Source of the DNA: Salvator merianae
Taxonomy: Eukaryota > Chordata > Lepidosauria > Squamata > Teiidae
Assembly: GCA_003586115.2 (NCBI GenBank)
Contig: QVOM02000090.1
Location: 9,984,081 to 10,048,080, forward strand
Length of the DNA stretch: 64,000 nucleotides
Reading direction: 5' to 3'
The position numbers and the translations under genes are program-made. Positions 36,771-47,237 of this stretch are shown here, in pieces (positions within the stretch are counted from its first letter, which is position 1; every line of letters begins with the position of its first letter). The notes under the pieces are model-generated. The model saw only the letters and a program-made list of their open reading frames with translations, was not told the origin of the DNA and searched no databases.

Positions 36771-39700
36771 AAGAAAGAAAGTGGAAGGAAGAAAGAGAAG
36801 GGAAGGGAAGGAAGGAAAGAAAGAAAGAAGGAAAGAGTGGCAGAGATCGAGTTTTGCTTTTACATGATTGTGATGGAAGGAAAGGTACAGGTAGACAGAG
36901 GATGCAAGTAGGGTCGTGTTACTGGAACTTTTCTGGCACTGCACACGTGTTGACAACCATACCAGATAATCCCTCAAACTCCATAGATTTCCAAATGCTG
37001 GGTTCAATTTCATGGTTGTTCTGCTAGTTAGAGTGAGCCCAGCATAGATTGGAGCAGAAAGAAAGAAAGTATTGAGTAGACAGCAGACTTGATTGCAAGA
37101 AGTAGCAGAACTTATATTCAGAGGAACAGATTTACAGGGCACCACAGTAAACCAGAGAAAGGCCTCTGATGTTGCAGTTTTTAGCAACATCATCAGTAGC
37201 AAGACACTCGAAGGCTCACAGAGATACAAAGAGATAACTTTTTAATGGGGGGGCGGGGGAGAAACAGATTGTAGCAAAACAGGATGAAAAGTGTAGCAAC
37301 ATTGCAGAGCAAACACTGGGCAGAGTGAAATTCCATAGGAAAGGGTGAGGCAATGAAACAGTGATTTTTACTGTTGCTCAAAGCACTGATGTAAGTATGT
37401 GATGATTTTAGGAAGGAGACAGAAACAGAGATTTGTCCAGAAAGGGGTATCTGAATGGAATAACCACAGATGCCATAGGAGCAAAATTCTGAGCTCCTTT
37501 GGCATGCTGTGAGAAGGGTCTCTCCAGCCAGGCTGGGAAAAGGGCAGAAAAAGGGCAACCAGAATGATCAAGAGGACAGGGGGAACCTCCCTTATGAAAT
37601 GAGGCTGCAACATCTAGGCTCCTTCAGCCTTGAAAAGTGGTGTTTAAGAGGGGACCTGACTTACTGTATAATAAAATCATGCATGGAGTGGAAAAGGTGG
37701 ATAGAGAAGAATTATTTATTGCACACCACTAGAACCAGAGGATATTCAATGAAGTTGATGGGCAGAAGAGTTAGGACCGACAAAGGGAAGTATTTTTTTC
37801 ACCCAACAGGTCCTCTGTTGGTCTATGGAATTTACTACCAGAAGAGGTGGTGGAAGCAGTCAGCCTGGGTAGTTTTAAGAAAGGATCACACAGATTCATG
37901 GAGGTCAAGTGTATCAATGGCTACTAGAACAGATGCCTAGTTACTGCCTCCAGGTTGTAGAGACAGGCAGGATGTCTCTGAAGGCCCTTTGCAGGGAGTG
38001 GAGAGCAGGTGAAGGTTTTGCCTTTGTCTTCTGCTTGAGAATGCCCAGAAGCAATTGGTGGGCCACTCTGTGAGATGGGATGCTGGGCTAGATGGGCTGT
38101 GACCTGATTCAGCGGGGCTTCTCTTATATTCTTGTGTTAAGCTGCTGTTCTGTCGGAATATGTGAGTATCAAGTAAGTTATGAGAAGCTGCAAAGGTAAA
38201 AGAGTCAGGATATCCAACGTCATTTCTTGCCCTAACAGGAAAAATTTGTGGGAGTTAGGTCAAGCAAACAGTTCTAGAGAGCTGGGCAGGTTTGCTGGTC
38301 ATAAGAACTCCTACCAGGTTTCTGTCTAGCCCAGAAAGCGTCTCAGAGACTGTTTACGACAACAAAGCAATCAGCTGGGATCACTACTGTGTGAACAAAT
38401 GAATTTAGCCACCATGAGCATTAGTCTGTCCATTCCACTTTTGTGCTAAATTTTGCACCCTTGAACAAGACCTTTCTGTTTGTGGAAGGAGTCCTTGTAC
38501 AAATCATACTGAATCATGAGGATATATGCCTTGGGTTTGGGGATTATGGTGTCACTAAAGAAACCTGAGACATAATTCTTAATTCGTGTGCCTAGATTCA
38601 GTTGTCTAACATGGTAACTTCTAGAAACATTAAACATATTCTTTTCTCAAGTTAAGTCTATGGGACAGAAATGACCTTTGATTTCAACATGTATTGGGTG
38701 AGATCATGTGTAAAATCTTGTCTACCAGAATAGTCAGTCTTTTATATCATCATGATCCCACAAATGTCCAGACTCTAATTTTTTTGGGTTGAGTCCAGGA
38801 AAGAAATCATGGCATTTGATTTTGCACTTTACTCTTTTAGGAGAAGTGAAATGTATATTTTTTTGATGTTTTGAGGGAAGACCCCACACAAAAACAAAGA
38901 GAGTTCGAGAGAACCCATTCCGGGATCCCTGTTTTTTCCATCCTGGGGCATTTGTGTAGCGGAGGATCCTGGTGGTTCATTTTGTCACCAGAAGTGAAAT
39001 GTGCGCTTTTCCGATGTCTTTTGGAAGACCCTGCATAAAAACCACGTCAACTGCATTTTTTTGCATTATGGTGTCCCTGTGCTGTGCGGGATCCATAATG
39101 TCAGGCATTCATTCTATGACCATAAACAAAATATGAGGTTTTTGTGTTGGCTTTGGGGAAGTCACACAGAAAAATAAGAAGGATTCATGAGAAACGACGT
39201 CTCAGGTCCACCGTTCTGCATGATGTGGCCCCCAAAGCAATGGATCCATTATTTTGCCATGTCAATCTTGGGAGACAAGGGGGCCCTCCAAATTAGTGCA
39301 CCTTTGACGAAGGGCCACCTTGAAAAATCTTTTTAAGTCATGAAAATCGATTTTTGAATTCTACGGACCCAGCTGTCACCTCAGGCTCGCTGTCTTCCAA
39401 GTGCACCACCACTTTTTGGGCTTCAACATTTTAAACTGCTCCCACACACCCCAAAATACCAAGCCCCTCCCTCCCTCCGCTCTCACGTTTGCTCTCTCAC
39501 CACCACAGTGGTCCGGGGTCTGGAAACCCCCAAGCTATCGGTCCTGATGAGCCCCCCCAAGCTTCTGACCTGCTCTCCTCTTCTTACTCTCTGTCCAAGG
39601 TCAGAAATGATGTCTCCCCAGCATCACTGCTCCTGGCCCCCCAAACCTCTGAACTCTGCCCGTGCTCAGAAGCCCCGTCTGACCTGCATCTCCCCTTTGC

Positions 39701-40182
39701 TGCTGTGTGTGGTGCGGTTTCTGGAAACTCCCCCCCCCCCAAGCTTCCAGCCTGCTCTCCACTTCACGCACTCTGTCCGTGGTCAGAGGCGCTGTCTCCC
39801 CAGCATCACTCCTCCTGGGCCCCCAAACCTATACACCTCCTCCTCCCCCCCTTTGCACTCTGCGCATGCTCAGGAGCCCCATCTCTCATGCACGCACGCA
39901 CGCCACCCCCTCCCTCCTTCCACACCTTTGCCGGAACTGCTCCCGCCAGACCTTCCCGCAGGGCTGACAGGCCTCCCTGAGGCGGCGGCATGTGCACGCC
40001 AGGTGGCTCACGTCCTTGTCACTCAGCAAGCCGCAGCACAGGATGAGCTCCAGCAGCTCGTCTGGCAGTTCTGTCAGGGTGAGCGCCGGGCGCGGTGGCG
40101 GCGCCGCCTCCCCTGCCTTCGCTGCCGGCTCTGGCTCCGGCGCCTGCTCAGCCTCAGGCCGGCTGCCTGCCACCGCCGCCAT
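22441..40182 (-). CDS. FBXO21: F-box only protein 21, complete, 12 exons
   Basis: FBXO21 is a substrate receptor of an SCF (SKP1-CUL1) ubiquitin ligase; reported targets of the family include EID1 and ASK1. Exons 5' to 3': 39926-40182, 32317-32452, 30939-31033, 29791-29912, 29328-29474, 28759-28895, 28339-28475, 27240-27416, 25552-25684, 25129-25319, 24778-24935, 22441-22616. They sum to 1866 bases, 621 aa plus stop, close to the human protein (about 628). Domains: alanine/proline/glutamate-rich N terminus (1-33), F-box about 34-82 (LPDELLELILCCG), a transglutaminase-like SirB1-type region about 200-400 (GIPISLSVLYLTIARQLGV, then NFPSHFLLRW), and a C-terminal YccV/HspQ-like region about 505-605 (YGYNCVIYGWDPTCMMGHEW). 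The start ATG at 40180-40182 sits in aagATGg. All splice phases agree. Intron 1 is 7.5 kb and carries tandem repeats. Confidence 0.97.
22975..23400 (+). mobile_element. LINE reverse-transcriptase C-terminal remnant in FBXO21 intron 11
   Basis: Translation gives HERAFSVASPRLWNSLPVDV followed by a degenerate 'slftqvf' region. This is a widespread C-terminal block of CR1/L2-type LINE proteins. It is truncated and contains stops. Confidence 0.6.
24086..24310 (+). mobile_element. CR1-like LINE 3' fragment in FBXO21 intron 11
   Basis: Translation gives HSMKLMGRRVRTNKGKYFFP and RVIDLWNLLPEEVG. The nucleotide sequence matches the longer copy near 37.7 kb (same 'ggtgtatcaatggctactag' and 'atggatgcctatgtactgcc'). 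Confidence 0.7.
24778..24935 (-). CDS. FBXO21: FBXO21 exon 11, YccV-like domain
   Basis: The exon encodes residues 511-564, YGYNCVIYGWDPTCMMGHEW and PFYNVLVEDGSCRYAAQ. This is the core of the hemimethylated-DNA-binding/YccV-like family domain. The donor is gtaagt. Confidence 0.98.
25129..25319 (-). CDS. FBXO21: FBXO21 exon 10
   Basis: The exon encodes residues 448-511, including VLDILQHIQALDPCQHGAVG and ICYSVGLIMKHK. The acceptor is ttcaaag (AAG rather than the usual CAG or TAG), fixed by frame and homology. The donor is gtaacc. Confidence 0.96.
25552..25684 (-). CDS. FBXO21: FBXO21 exon 9
   Basis: The exon encodes residues 403-447, including DQSYQLLRDSLDLYLAMYPD and RLYFHLGIWPEK, a TPR-like helical part that follows the SirB1 domain in bacterial relatives too. 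The donor is gtattt. Confidence 0.97.
27240..27416 (-). CDS. FBXO21: FBXO21 exon 8
   Basis: The exon encodes residues 344-403, including FVYIDAFGKGKQLTVKECEY and VLQRMVGNLLNIGK. The donor is gtgagt and the acceptor tttatccag. Confidence 0.97.
28339..28475 (-). CDS. FBXO21: FBXO21 exon 7
   Basis: The exon encodes residues 299-344: VLIHRTGIPISLSVLYLTIA, then RQLGVQLEPVNFPSHFLLRW. This is the core of the SirB1-type fold. The donor is gtaagc. Confidence 0.98.
28759..28895 (-). CDS. FBXO21: FBXO21 exon 6
   Basis: The exon encodes residues 253-298, including QVLDAMNYVLYEQLKYKGNE and YYNSLNSYIRQ. The donor is gtaaag and the acceptor tttcag. Confidence 0.97.
29328..29474 (-). CDS. FBXO21: FBXO21 exon 5
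   Basis: The exon encodes residues 204-253, including AVLIDQYCNPLSDIHLEGVQ, and starts the SirB1/transglutaminase-like region. The donor is gtactc, weaker than the consensus, but frame and homology support it. Confidence 0.95.
29791..29912 (-). CDS. FBXO21: FBXO21 exon 4
   Basis: The exon encodes residues 163-204, with the conserved block KALTWKYYAKKILYFLRQQN and LKKLKAYLQ. The acceptor is ccctgcag and the donor gtgagt. Confidence 0.97.
30939..31033 (-). CDS. FBXO21: FBXO21 exon 3
   Basis: The exon encodes residues 132-163, VPCDGFTDIETLECPSHFFE and on to LNMEG. The acceptor is ggactag and the donor gtgagg. Confidence 0.96.
31743..31936 (+). mobile_element. tRNA-derived SINE with BovB-like tail
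   Basis: The head looks like a tRNA: gggagtggctgtagctcact starts it, an A box (tagctcactgatagagc) follows, and an exact B box GGTTCGATCC lies at 31798-31807. Its 3' part (ttaaccaggagttggttacg) resembles the BovB 3' end at 1181-1216 read in reverse. The copy ends in a short A-rich run. It lies in FBXO21 intron 2. Confidence 0.75.
32317..32452 (-). CDS. FBXO21: FBXO21 exon 2
   Basis: The exon encodes WPSLMKYYNQADGVNWLEEY and, further on, KAGLEARRIVASFSKRFFSK, residues 86-131. The acceptor is cttatgcag and the donor gtaaga. Confidence 0.97.
33013..33032. repeat. Poly(T) run
   Basis: About 20 consecutive T in FBXO21 intron 1. It may be the tail of a retroposon inserted in the opposite orientation, but no body was recognised. 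Confidence 0.8.
36738..36838. repeat. Purine tract: (GA)n, (GAAA)n and GGAA-rich
   Basis: About 100 bases on the plus strand are almost pure A/G, beginning with a (GA)n run followed by GAAA and GGAA units. It lies in FBXO21 intron 1. Confidence 0.95.
37487..38140 (+). mobile_element. CR1-like LINE 3' part, the longest copy here
   Basis: Broken ORF2 fragments are readable (FSLEKWCLRGDLTY; YSMKLMGRRVRTDKGKYFF). They are followed by the shared tail 'actgcctccaggttg', 'cttctgcttgagaatgccca' and 'tgggctagatgggctgtgac'. It lies in FBXO21 intron 1 and is inactive. Confidence 0.75.
38842..39260. repeat. Three diverged tandem units of about 135-148 bp
   Basis: The block 'agaagtgaaatgt...gggaagaccc' at about 38842 recurs at about 38990 ('gaagtgaaatgtgcgc...tggaagaccc'). 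A weaker version follows at about 39125 ('ggggaagtcacacagaaaaa'). It lies in FBXO21 intron 1, and I recognise no family. Confidence 0.55.
39510..39895. repeat. Direct tandem duplication (unit about 180-200 bp)
   Basis: The segment from 39510 (ggggtctggaaacc ... aagctt ... tctccccagcatcact) repeats from about 39711 (ggtttctggaaactc ... aagctt ... tctccccagcatcact). Two C-rich units lie just inside FBXO21 intron 1. Confidence 0.75.
39926..40182 (-). CDS. FBXO21: FBXO21 exon 1, F-box
   Basis: The exon encodes residues 1-85 plus two bases of Arg86. Its N-terminal third is low complexity (Ala/Glu/Pro), followed by the F-box block LTELPDELLELILCCG and TCRRLREACQ ... KVWREQF. It is very GC-rich, consistent with a CpG-island first exon. 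The donor is gtgtgg. Confidence 0.94.
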
Positions 40183-40420
40183 CTTGCCTGCTCGGATACG
40201 CAGGCGGCCTCCTGTCTGCGTCTCCGTCAAGCCGGACGCCCCGCCGCCTCTGACCGGGATCGATCGTGCCGGGACCGGGACGAGGGGGCGGGGCTTGTGT
40301 GTGTACGGAAGGCCACCATAGGCAGGCATGGACACCCACAACGGGCGCCCGCCAATGGCCTTCCACGCAGACAGCCACGCACTGCGTACTCCTGGCTCCG
40401 CCCCTTCCCCCAGGTGCATA
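40183..40420 (-). promoter_or_regulatory. FBXO21: FBXO21 CpG-rich promoter / 5' UTR
   Basis: The GC- and CpG-rich stretch directly upstream of the FBXO21 ATG carries a GC box GGGGCGGGGC at 40285-40294, a second, inverted one (ctccgcccc) at 40396-40404 and a CCAAT element at about 40350. There is no TATA box. The exact start site cannot be read from the sequence. Confidence 0.6.
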
Positions 40421-40749
40421 AGCCGCCCCGTGAGGAATTGGGATGACAGCTGCCAAAGGGAGCAAGCAGGGCAAGGATGCCTGGACGGATGATCGACTTT
40501 ATAGATTTATCTTTTTCCCAGCATTTGGGCAGCAGCCAGAGGCGACTGCTCAAAGGGAAAGTTGCTTCTATGTTTCATGTTTCTTGCCCCTCCTGATCGC
40601 TTTCAGTTCTTTTCTTCCACCAATTGTCTCCTTTCCTCTTCATTCTTCAGACCCAGCAATCACAAGTCCACTTTCCGATTCTTGCAGAAAGTCAGTAAAG
40701 GGTTTCCGGTTTCTATAAAACCTATCAACTGTCTTATTTCTCAGTAAGT

Positions 40750-41090
40750 TAGTCACTTTGTCCATCTTGGTGAGGTCCTTCGTTTTGACCAACCAATCAT
40801 TTTGTCCCCTTTCCATTTCTGGGCATATACAATTCTAGCTGCAGTTACCACATTTTGCAATAACACATTAACACTCTCAAACTCGTTTTCTCTTATCCCC
40901 GATAAGAAAAATTCTGGTTTAAAAGGAATGTTTATCTTTAAGATCTTCTGCATAAATGTAAATATTTGCACCCAAAATGTTTTTGCTTTTACACAAGTCC
41001 TCCACATATGAGACAAAGTGCCTTCTTGCTTTTTACCTTTCCAGCATTTACTTGACATGCCTTGATACATTTTTTGAAATTTTATAAGGT
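40750..41090 (-). mobile_element. L1-type LINE ORF2 C-terminal remnant
   Basis: Minus-strand translation gives MSSKCWKGKKQEGTLSHMWR and LLQNVVTAARIVYAQKWKGD, the Cys/His-containing C-terminal end of L1 ORF2. It is truncated. Confidence 0.7.
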
Positions 41091-41284
41091 GTTGAATACC
41101 ATCGATACTTCTTCTTCATATATGTTCTCTTTTAACACATTACATACATACCATAACTCGGTGGTACCCAATAACAATAACCTGATTTCCAGCTCGTAGA
41201 AAGCCTTCTTCATGTATGTTCAAGTTCAAGGACAGCTAAAGTGTGCACCATCCATGACATTCAACTGGACCGATTTTCATGTGG

Positions 41285-41400
41285 ATTTGAACAGCATTAA
41301 TAGACTCATAGAACTGTGGAGCTAGAAGGGACCACAAGGTCCAAGCCCTTGGAATGTTTCCAGCCTCATCTTGAAAGCTTCCAGTGCTACTTTTAATGCT
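41285..41400 (-). mobile_element. CR1 3' end fragment
   Basis: On the plus strand 'gactcatagaactgtggagc' then 'tagaagggaccacaaggtcc' is the reverse complement of the CR1 3' end motif. Confidence 0.55.
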
Positions 41401-42189
41401 GGCCAGAACTGCATTCGCTTTTCTGGCAACTAACTTGCATTGCTGGCTCGTGTTCGACTCATCAGTGGCAGGTTCTGCGTGTCAGTGGATTCTGCACCAT
41501 AAGGAAAGACTGATCTTGGGGTGAACTTCACTCTTCATTCTGTCAGTTACTGCAATGCCAGGACACTGTTTGCCTGCCTGCCATGCCTCCTGGCAAAGGG
41601 AACATCAAATCAGGGGTCACTTGCTCTTGTGCTAGTGTTTTCACCAGGAGCTTTTTTTTGCAGAACACAGGAAATGAGGTGTTCTAAGGAGCGCTTATAG
41701 GAAATTGGGCACTTCCTAGATGCAGGACCATGCATGTCCTTTGGCCTGAGAGCACTATTATGGTGCAACAGGGGTGCACAGATAGTTGGATCCTGCACCA
41801 CCACATCAGTGTTCCAGGGTGCCATAAGGTCCTATTCAGATCTTGCTTTTTAATTTTTGTTTTTATTGCTTTGAGTACGGCAGTTCAGTGAAACAAGCTT
41901 CATCTATACAATAATGCTATCCCTAATCCCTTCCTAACCTTTCCCCAGGGGCATACGGCAGGGTTGCCAAAAGCTGTAGGAAATCTGCCAAACATCAGAC
42001 ATACCTGGGTTTGTTTTTCAGCTTCTTCTATGGCTAGGTTAACTGGTTGGGCAATTCCTGCGACCAGCCTGTCATACGATGATTCCTTATACTAAAGGAC
42101 CATTCATGGATTCTTCTTTGTGTGGGATGCTTCTTTCTGTTCTGTTATTTACTTATCTAAAAAGGGAAACCATATTTTGTTCCAGTGTT

Positions 42190-42580
42190 CCCTAGGAGGG
42201 GAACCTAGTGTCCTGGGTTTTTTGACGTGTCGTGAATTCACTCAGCTGTATATCCCATATTTCCTTATACCAATCATGTTCATTCAATTTGTTTACATAT
42301 TTCCATTGTCTCTTAAGTGCTGTTGCAGCTGCACGTATCATGAAATGTAACAATCTTTGCTTAGCCGTTCCGAGAGTTAGTATATCATGTAGCTCTTGCT
42401 GGAAGGAAGCTGGGTGCTTTAAGACCCTGAAGTCAAACCTGAAAGCTTTGGAAGGGGAAGGAAAGTTCCCAAGAGCAGCCTCAGATATACTCACAAAGTA
42501 GGAGAGCTCTTTGTTAGCAAACAGGTATTTCAACCTGGATTGTCTCCTGCCCTCTGGCAGGGGCACTGTGATGCAATTGT
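42190..42580 (-). mobile_element. Second L1-type LINE ORF2 C-terminal remnant
   Basis: Minus-strand translation gives KQRLLHFMIRAAATALKRQW and NEHDWYKEIWDIQLSEFTTR. This is the same region of ORF2 as the copy near 40.9 kb, so it is a separate insertion. Confidence 0.7.
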
Positions 42581-44519
42581 GGGTTTCTAAAGAAGATCCT
42601 GCAATTCCCTCTTGCCGTTTGGAGGCAAAATAAGAATGGAGGGCGTCTTTTCCAATAAGCAGCTCTCACTTTGTATGGACACTTCCGCTTCTCTGACATA
42701 GAACTGTATCAAAAAGGTGGCAGACGTCACGAAGCAAGGCAGCAGAGCACAGCGGATTTCAATTCACTTTTTTAATTGATTGCAATGCGAACAGGCATAA
42801 GTATTTTTAGTACATAAAATCAGAAGACCCAAACTATACAGTAGGGGAGGTGCATGCTTGGGGACAGTGCGGGAACCTGGCAAACAAGAGCAGGAATCAG
42901 CCCATGAAAGAGGCGCTGAGCAGGTTGTAGAAATGGAAGGAACTCGGCAGCCCCGCGCACGCCGAGGTAAAGGGACAGAGAAAGTGTTTCCAAGCACTTA
43001 AAAGCACTGATATGATAAAATGCAGCCCCCACCCCCTCCGCTGCCAAGAAACACACATCTATGTAGTGCATGGAGACGTCTCCAGAAGGGACCCCACGTA
43101 CCCATCCACGCTGGGGGGGGGGGCGCGTCTGTGATTTGTTCGTCTGCTTTTGATTTATGGCAGTGGCTCAAACAAATGATAGTCCAGAGAAGGCACATTG
43201 ACACAAGGAGGGACGGTGGGCGGGTGGGCCAGAGGGATAAGGATAGGGAAACAGCCACATTAGCAGGGGAAGGGCCTTGAGATTGTCGGGTTCTGGGAGA
43301 CCTCGATGCCTTGATGATGGTACTCCCCCATGTGTTTTGGCATTGGCCTGCACAGCCATTCCACTGTTGTTCAATTGGAAGTTGAGCTTGTCCTTTTGAT
43401 TTGCATGAATAGGATTGCTGCATAACCCAGGGCGGAATGCTGACTTCTGTTTTTATGTCTGCACTGGAACATGTGGATTTCTTTTTCCAAAAAAAGTGCC
43501 CACCATTAATAACACTTGTATTCTGCCATTAGGGGGAGCAGCAATGCTCGTTCCATAGCTTGTGAGTGCTACAGTGAGGCCAAGTGTGTGTAGGCGGGGG
43601 AGAGGAAATTGCCCCCAGAACAATGTTGTCCCTAGAACACAGGCAGTCATTTACTCACCTTCTGTAGGGAGCGACATCTCTCATGACTGCGTTTAAAAAA
43701 AAAAAAAAAAATCACAGAGGCCTTTCCCTGAAAAGGGTTCAGCTCATTGCATACTTGATTGCTTTTTCAGTGAAAAGCATGCAGCAGGCAACGTGTACGT
43801 TCTTCACCAATTCAAGTTCTTTACCTGCTACCAAACCCGGGAAATCACAAAGTGGGCAAACAAAACTGATCCTCACTGAAGCTTTACTTTGTAGCTACAG
43901 CTTTTTTCCTTCCCTGGAAAGACCTGAGATTTTCACTTTACAAAAGGAAGGCGGGAAAACAACCGCAGTTACTTAGGGGTACTGGAAACAGCTGCTCATC
44001 CTGCATGACAACTTGCAGTGGAAGATGGGATCTGTCATTCAGCCCCACCTAAGTGCCGCTCCTGCAGCAGAGGGTTCTGCAAATTGCATTTAATCTTTGT
44101 GTCTGCCTTCTGGGGACTCGAGGTCAGGGATTTCCACCAAAGGCAAAAGCCTAGGAGGCCTGTTTCCAGTAGCAGTCTTATTTATGATGGCTTCCAATAA
44201 CCACCACTTAGAGGAGCCATTTCAGACATTACACAGAGCTTACCTGAGGTTGTTGCCAAGCACACATACCACAAGGAACATTGCCAACAAGCGCATTTGT
44301 ATGATATAAATCTCGGGCACATCCATGAATTACATTTTTAAGATCTAACCTTAAAATATCACTAACACTGACCTAAAAAGGTAGTGTGAGAAGCAATGCA
44401 GAGCCACCACTGGTCTGGGGAGTCATTCGAAAGGGGCACAGGAGTGTAATCCCTATAGCCCCAACTTGGCCAATCGATGCCTCCCCTTGTACTACAGACC
44501 CCACAATTCCTTGTTTTGG

Positions 44520-44590
44520 CAGATTGGCTGAGGGTCATGGGAGCTGTAGTTTAGTAACATCTGGAGGGCCATAGTTTGGATAGGCCTGCA
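44520..44590 (+). repeat. Short interspersed repeat (hAT-like tail)
   Basis: The block 'catgggagctgtagtttagt' and 'aacatctggagggccatag' recurs in relatives near 14.8, 45.1 (inverted) and 49.95 kb. It looks like a non-autonomous element; the family name is uncertain. Confidence 0.45.
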
Positions 44591-45842
44591 GTACTCTTCC
44601 GGCTAGCAATCAGCAGTAAGAGGAAACAGATGTTTTTTAAGGGGTTTGATATTAAAGTAGCTGCCTAACCATAACATATACAATTAAAGAGATATTTTCC
44701 AATATAAAAGGAGCCAACAATATAGTGAAATGCCAGAAAACTATGTGATTTTTCCTAAAAGAAAAAGACAAAAATTTAATGACATAAGAAACACACCAAT
44801 TTTGTAAGAACAGATTTCTATATATCAGTCAAAGGATTATAACTAAAAGTGATTTATTTTTTTCATGTATGGACTTGGCTGTTATCCTATTTTAGCTCCC
44901 TGTAAGAAACGTATTTACCAAATGTAATCATTTTTAATTTATTTACAGATCATATTCAATCTGTTGTATTACGTTAATAACTGATATAGTACTGGCAGCT
45001 GTATTTTGAGTTCAGTCAATTTGTTATATATGTTGGATTATATTTTATTGTTCATATATTTTGGCATTATAATAACTTATTAAAAAAAAGAAGAAGAAGA
45101 AACAACAGATGTTGCTAGACTACAGCTCCCATTGGCATGCCTAGGGATAATGAATATTGGACTCCATCTGTCTCTGAAGAATCATATATTCCTCATCCCT
45201 GTTTAAGAGTTAAGATAAGTAACCCCATGTTGGCCTTTTAAAAATCTTTTCCCACTCATTTGGCAAAAGGGAAAATAATGGACCAGTTAAATTTTGTTGG
45301 TGGGCAGCTTTGGGGAGCACAGACTGAAGGGGGGGGGGAATTGGGGAGGGAAGTGAAATAAGACGGAGAGAGAAGACGAAAGACACCAGAATCTCAACAG
45401 CAGAGAAACGCCTAGCATTTTTCTATGCGATACAAACAGAAAGCACTGCATTGTCTCCATTTCGCAATCTTCCGGCAAGTTAACCTCCAGTCTCTAGCCA
45501 AAAATTCTTTCTGATCCAGCATGCATTAAGGCAGAAACAGTTTGGCCCCGTAATCAATATCCCTTGACTTATTATCTGGTAGAGAAATGGAGTCCAGCAA
45601 CATTGGCAGGGTTGGAGGTTCACCGTCCCCGACCTGTGGTTCCACAGAGATGGTTCTCTGTCACCACCCTCAGTCTTTTGGTCTTGCTGAAGAGGAAAAG
45701 CAAAGCGCCCCCTATGCGGGGAAGGGAAAACAACAGCTTTCCAAGAAGATCTTTCCATGGATTGTTATTGACATCTCAGCCTTCAGAGGGCCCCAGGGGT
45801 GACAGCATCCAGTTGCTTCCTGGGACCTTTGCAGGCTTTGTA

Positions 45843-46062
45843 ACCCAATGATGCCTAGGTACTGCCTCCAGGTTGGAAAGACAGGCAGGATGTCTGTAAA
45901 ACCATTTGCGGGGAGTCAAGAGCAGGTGAAGGTTTTGCCTTTTATTCTGTTTGAGAATGCCCAGAAGCAATTGATGGGCCACTGTGTGAAACAGAATGCT
46001 GGACTAGATGGGCCGTGGCCTGATCCAGCAAGGTTCCTCTTATGTTCTTATGTTCTTATGTC
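45843..46062 (+). mobile_element. CR1-like LINE 3' end with 8-bp terminal repeats
   Basis: This copy keeps the full tail: 'ggactagatgggccgtggcc', then cctcttatgttcttatgttc, i.e. tandem 8-bp TTATGTTC units in place of poly(A). This is the CR1-type 3' terminus. Confidence 0.75.
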
Positions 46063-46534
46063 CAGTGCTGAAACACAATACAGACGGGCTGAAAACCATG
46101 GGAAGAGAGAGGGAGGGTGTTTGGAGACAGTGCAAAAGAACACAGAACGCGGATGAACATGAGGCCATGGCACGCTCAACAAAGACCAGTCCCACCTTGG
46201 GAAGGACAAAAAAAAAAAAAGGTGCACCAAAAGGAAGTTGCAAGAGTCCTCGCCCACCACTTCCTGCTTTTAGCATTGCCTGATGGCAGAGGATGAAGGG
46301 GGAACTGGGCAAAAGGAGGTGCCACTGCTCTAAGAAAACTCTGCTAGCCAAGAAGGTGGGGGTGTTGCGGTACTCTGATGCTTACTCAACAGCAACGGAG
46401 GTTGGCCCTCACACCCTAACCCACAGGACACCGAAGACGCAGGCGATGGTCACTAAGGTGGCGATTTCATGCAGCTGCAAAAAAAATCCCTGCCAGCTTT
46501 GCCATGGACAAAAGGAAGAATGCAGTTGTGTCTT

Positions 46535-46559
46535 GTTGCTGCTGCTGCTGCTGCTGCTA
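46535..46559. repeat. (TGC)n microsatellite
   Basis: About eight TGC/CTG units in intergenic DNA. Confidence 0.93.
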
Positions 46560-47152
46560 TTGTTGTAAGAGCAATGTTTTCAAAAGCTGCCACGCTTCAG
46601 CAGGGAGGTTGCAGACAAGGGCACACAGAATAAAAGTAAACTTCCGTAGGACGCAGGTAAGGGGTGTGGGCTGGAGCGAAACCCAAAGCCATCGGCATTG
46701 TCCTCGGCGCCTCAATTGCCACCAGCACGTCAGCAACACATCCTTTGGGACACAATGACAGGACAAGACACAGAACAGCATTTGTCATAGGCCAGCGATT
46801 CCCTGGAGGAAAGGAGTGGATGCGGACGTGTCCGTACAGGATCCAGCCCCCTCTTTGGGCTGGGATAGAGCAGCTGCTGCTGTTCCAACTGGCTTGCCTT
46901 GGTGCCCCCTCTTGGGGAACACAAAGTTAGGAACAGAACACCCTGCAAGAAAGCCGGTGGTTAGGGCCAATATTACTGTCATCCTTTGTCAATCACCTAA
47001 AGCGTCACCAGGGAATTCTGCCCCCAGTTCAACTAACACGCATTACCAACAGGTAAGTTTTTCTGCACCATTCTCCTGCTAGTTTGGCAGAGAAGAGCTT
47101 CCTGGGCTACACACGTGTCCATCCACATCTTGCATAGATTACAATATCATTA

Positions 47153-47153
47153 C

Positions 47154-47190
<37 letters not shown>
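47153..47190. repeat. (ATC)n microsatellite
   Basis: About 12 ATC units just left of the hairpin-bearing element. Confidence 0.95.
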
Positions 47191-47191
<1 letters not shown>

Positions 47192-47237
47192 ATATTATTA
47201 TAAAATCATATCAGCAACACGTCACTGAAAAATTTCT

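Noticed and set aside
36705..37229. 174-codon minus-strand frame
   Set aside because: Its C-terminal third is translated purine/pyrimidine simple repeat (Leu-Ser-Phe runs) and the rest is intronic. It is not a gene.
40183..40419. Longer FBXO21 start: in-frame upstream ATG at 40417-40419
   Set aside because: It would add about 79 residues of low-complexity, CpG-derived sequence. The ATG at 40180-40182 has a good context and matches the family start.
39508..40446. 312-codon plus-strand open frame across the FBXO21 promoter and exon 1
   Set aside because: It is antisense to FBXO21 exon 1 and the GC-rich tandem repeat. The composition (Pro/Ala/Arg/Ser) is that expected from a stop-poor GC-rich stretch, and no family is recognisable.
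46084..46098. Minus-strand V-F-S-P reading as a possible NOS1 terminal exon (VFSS)
   Set aside because: No acceptor AG precedes it in the right phase, the fourth residue is Pro, and there is no stop after it. It lies at a CR1 edge.
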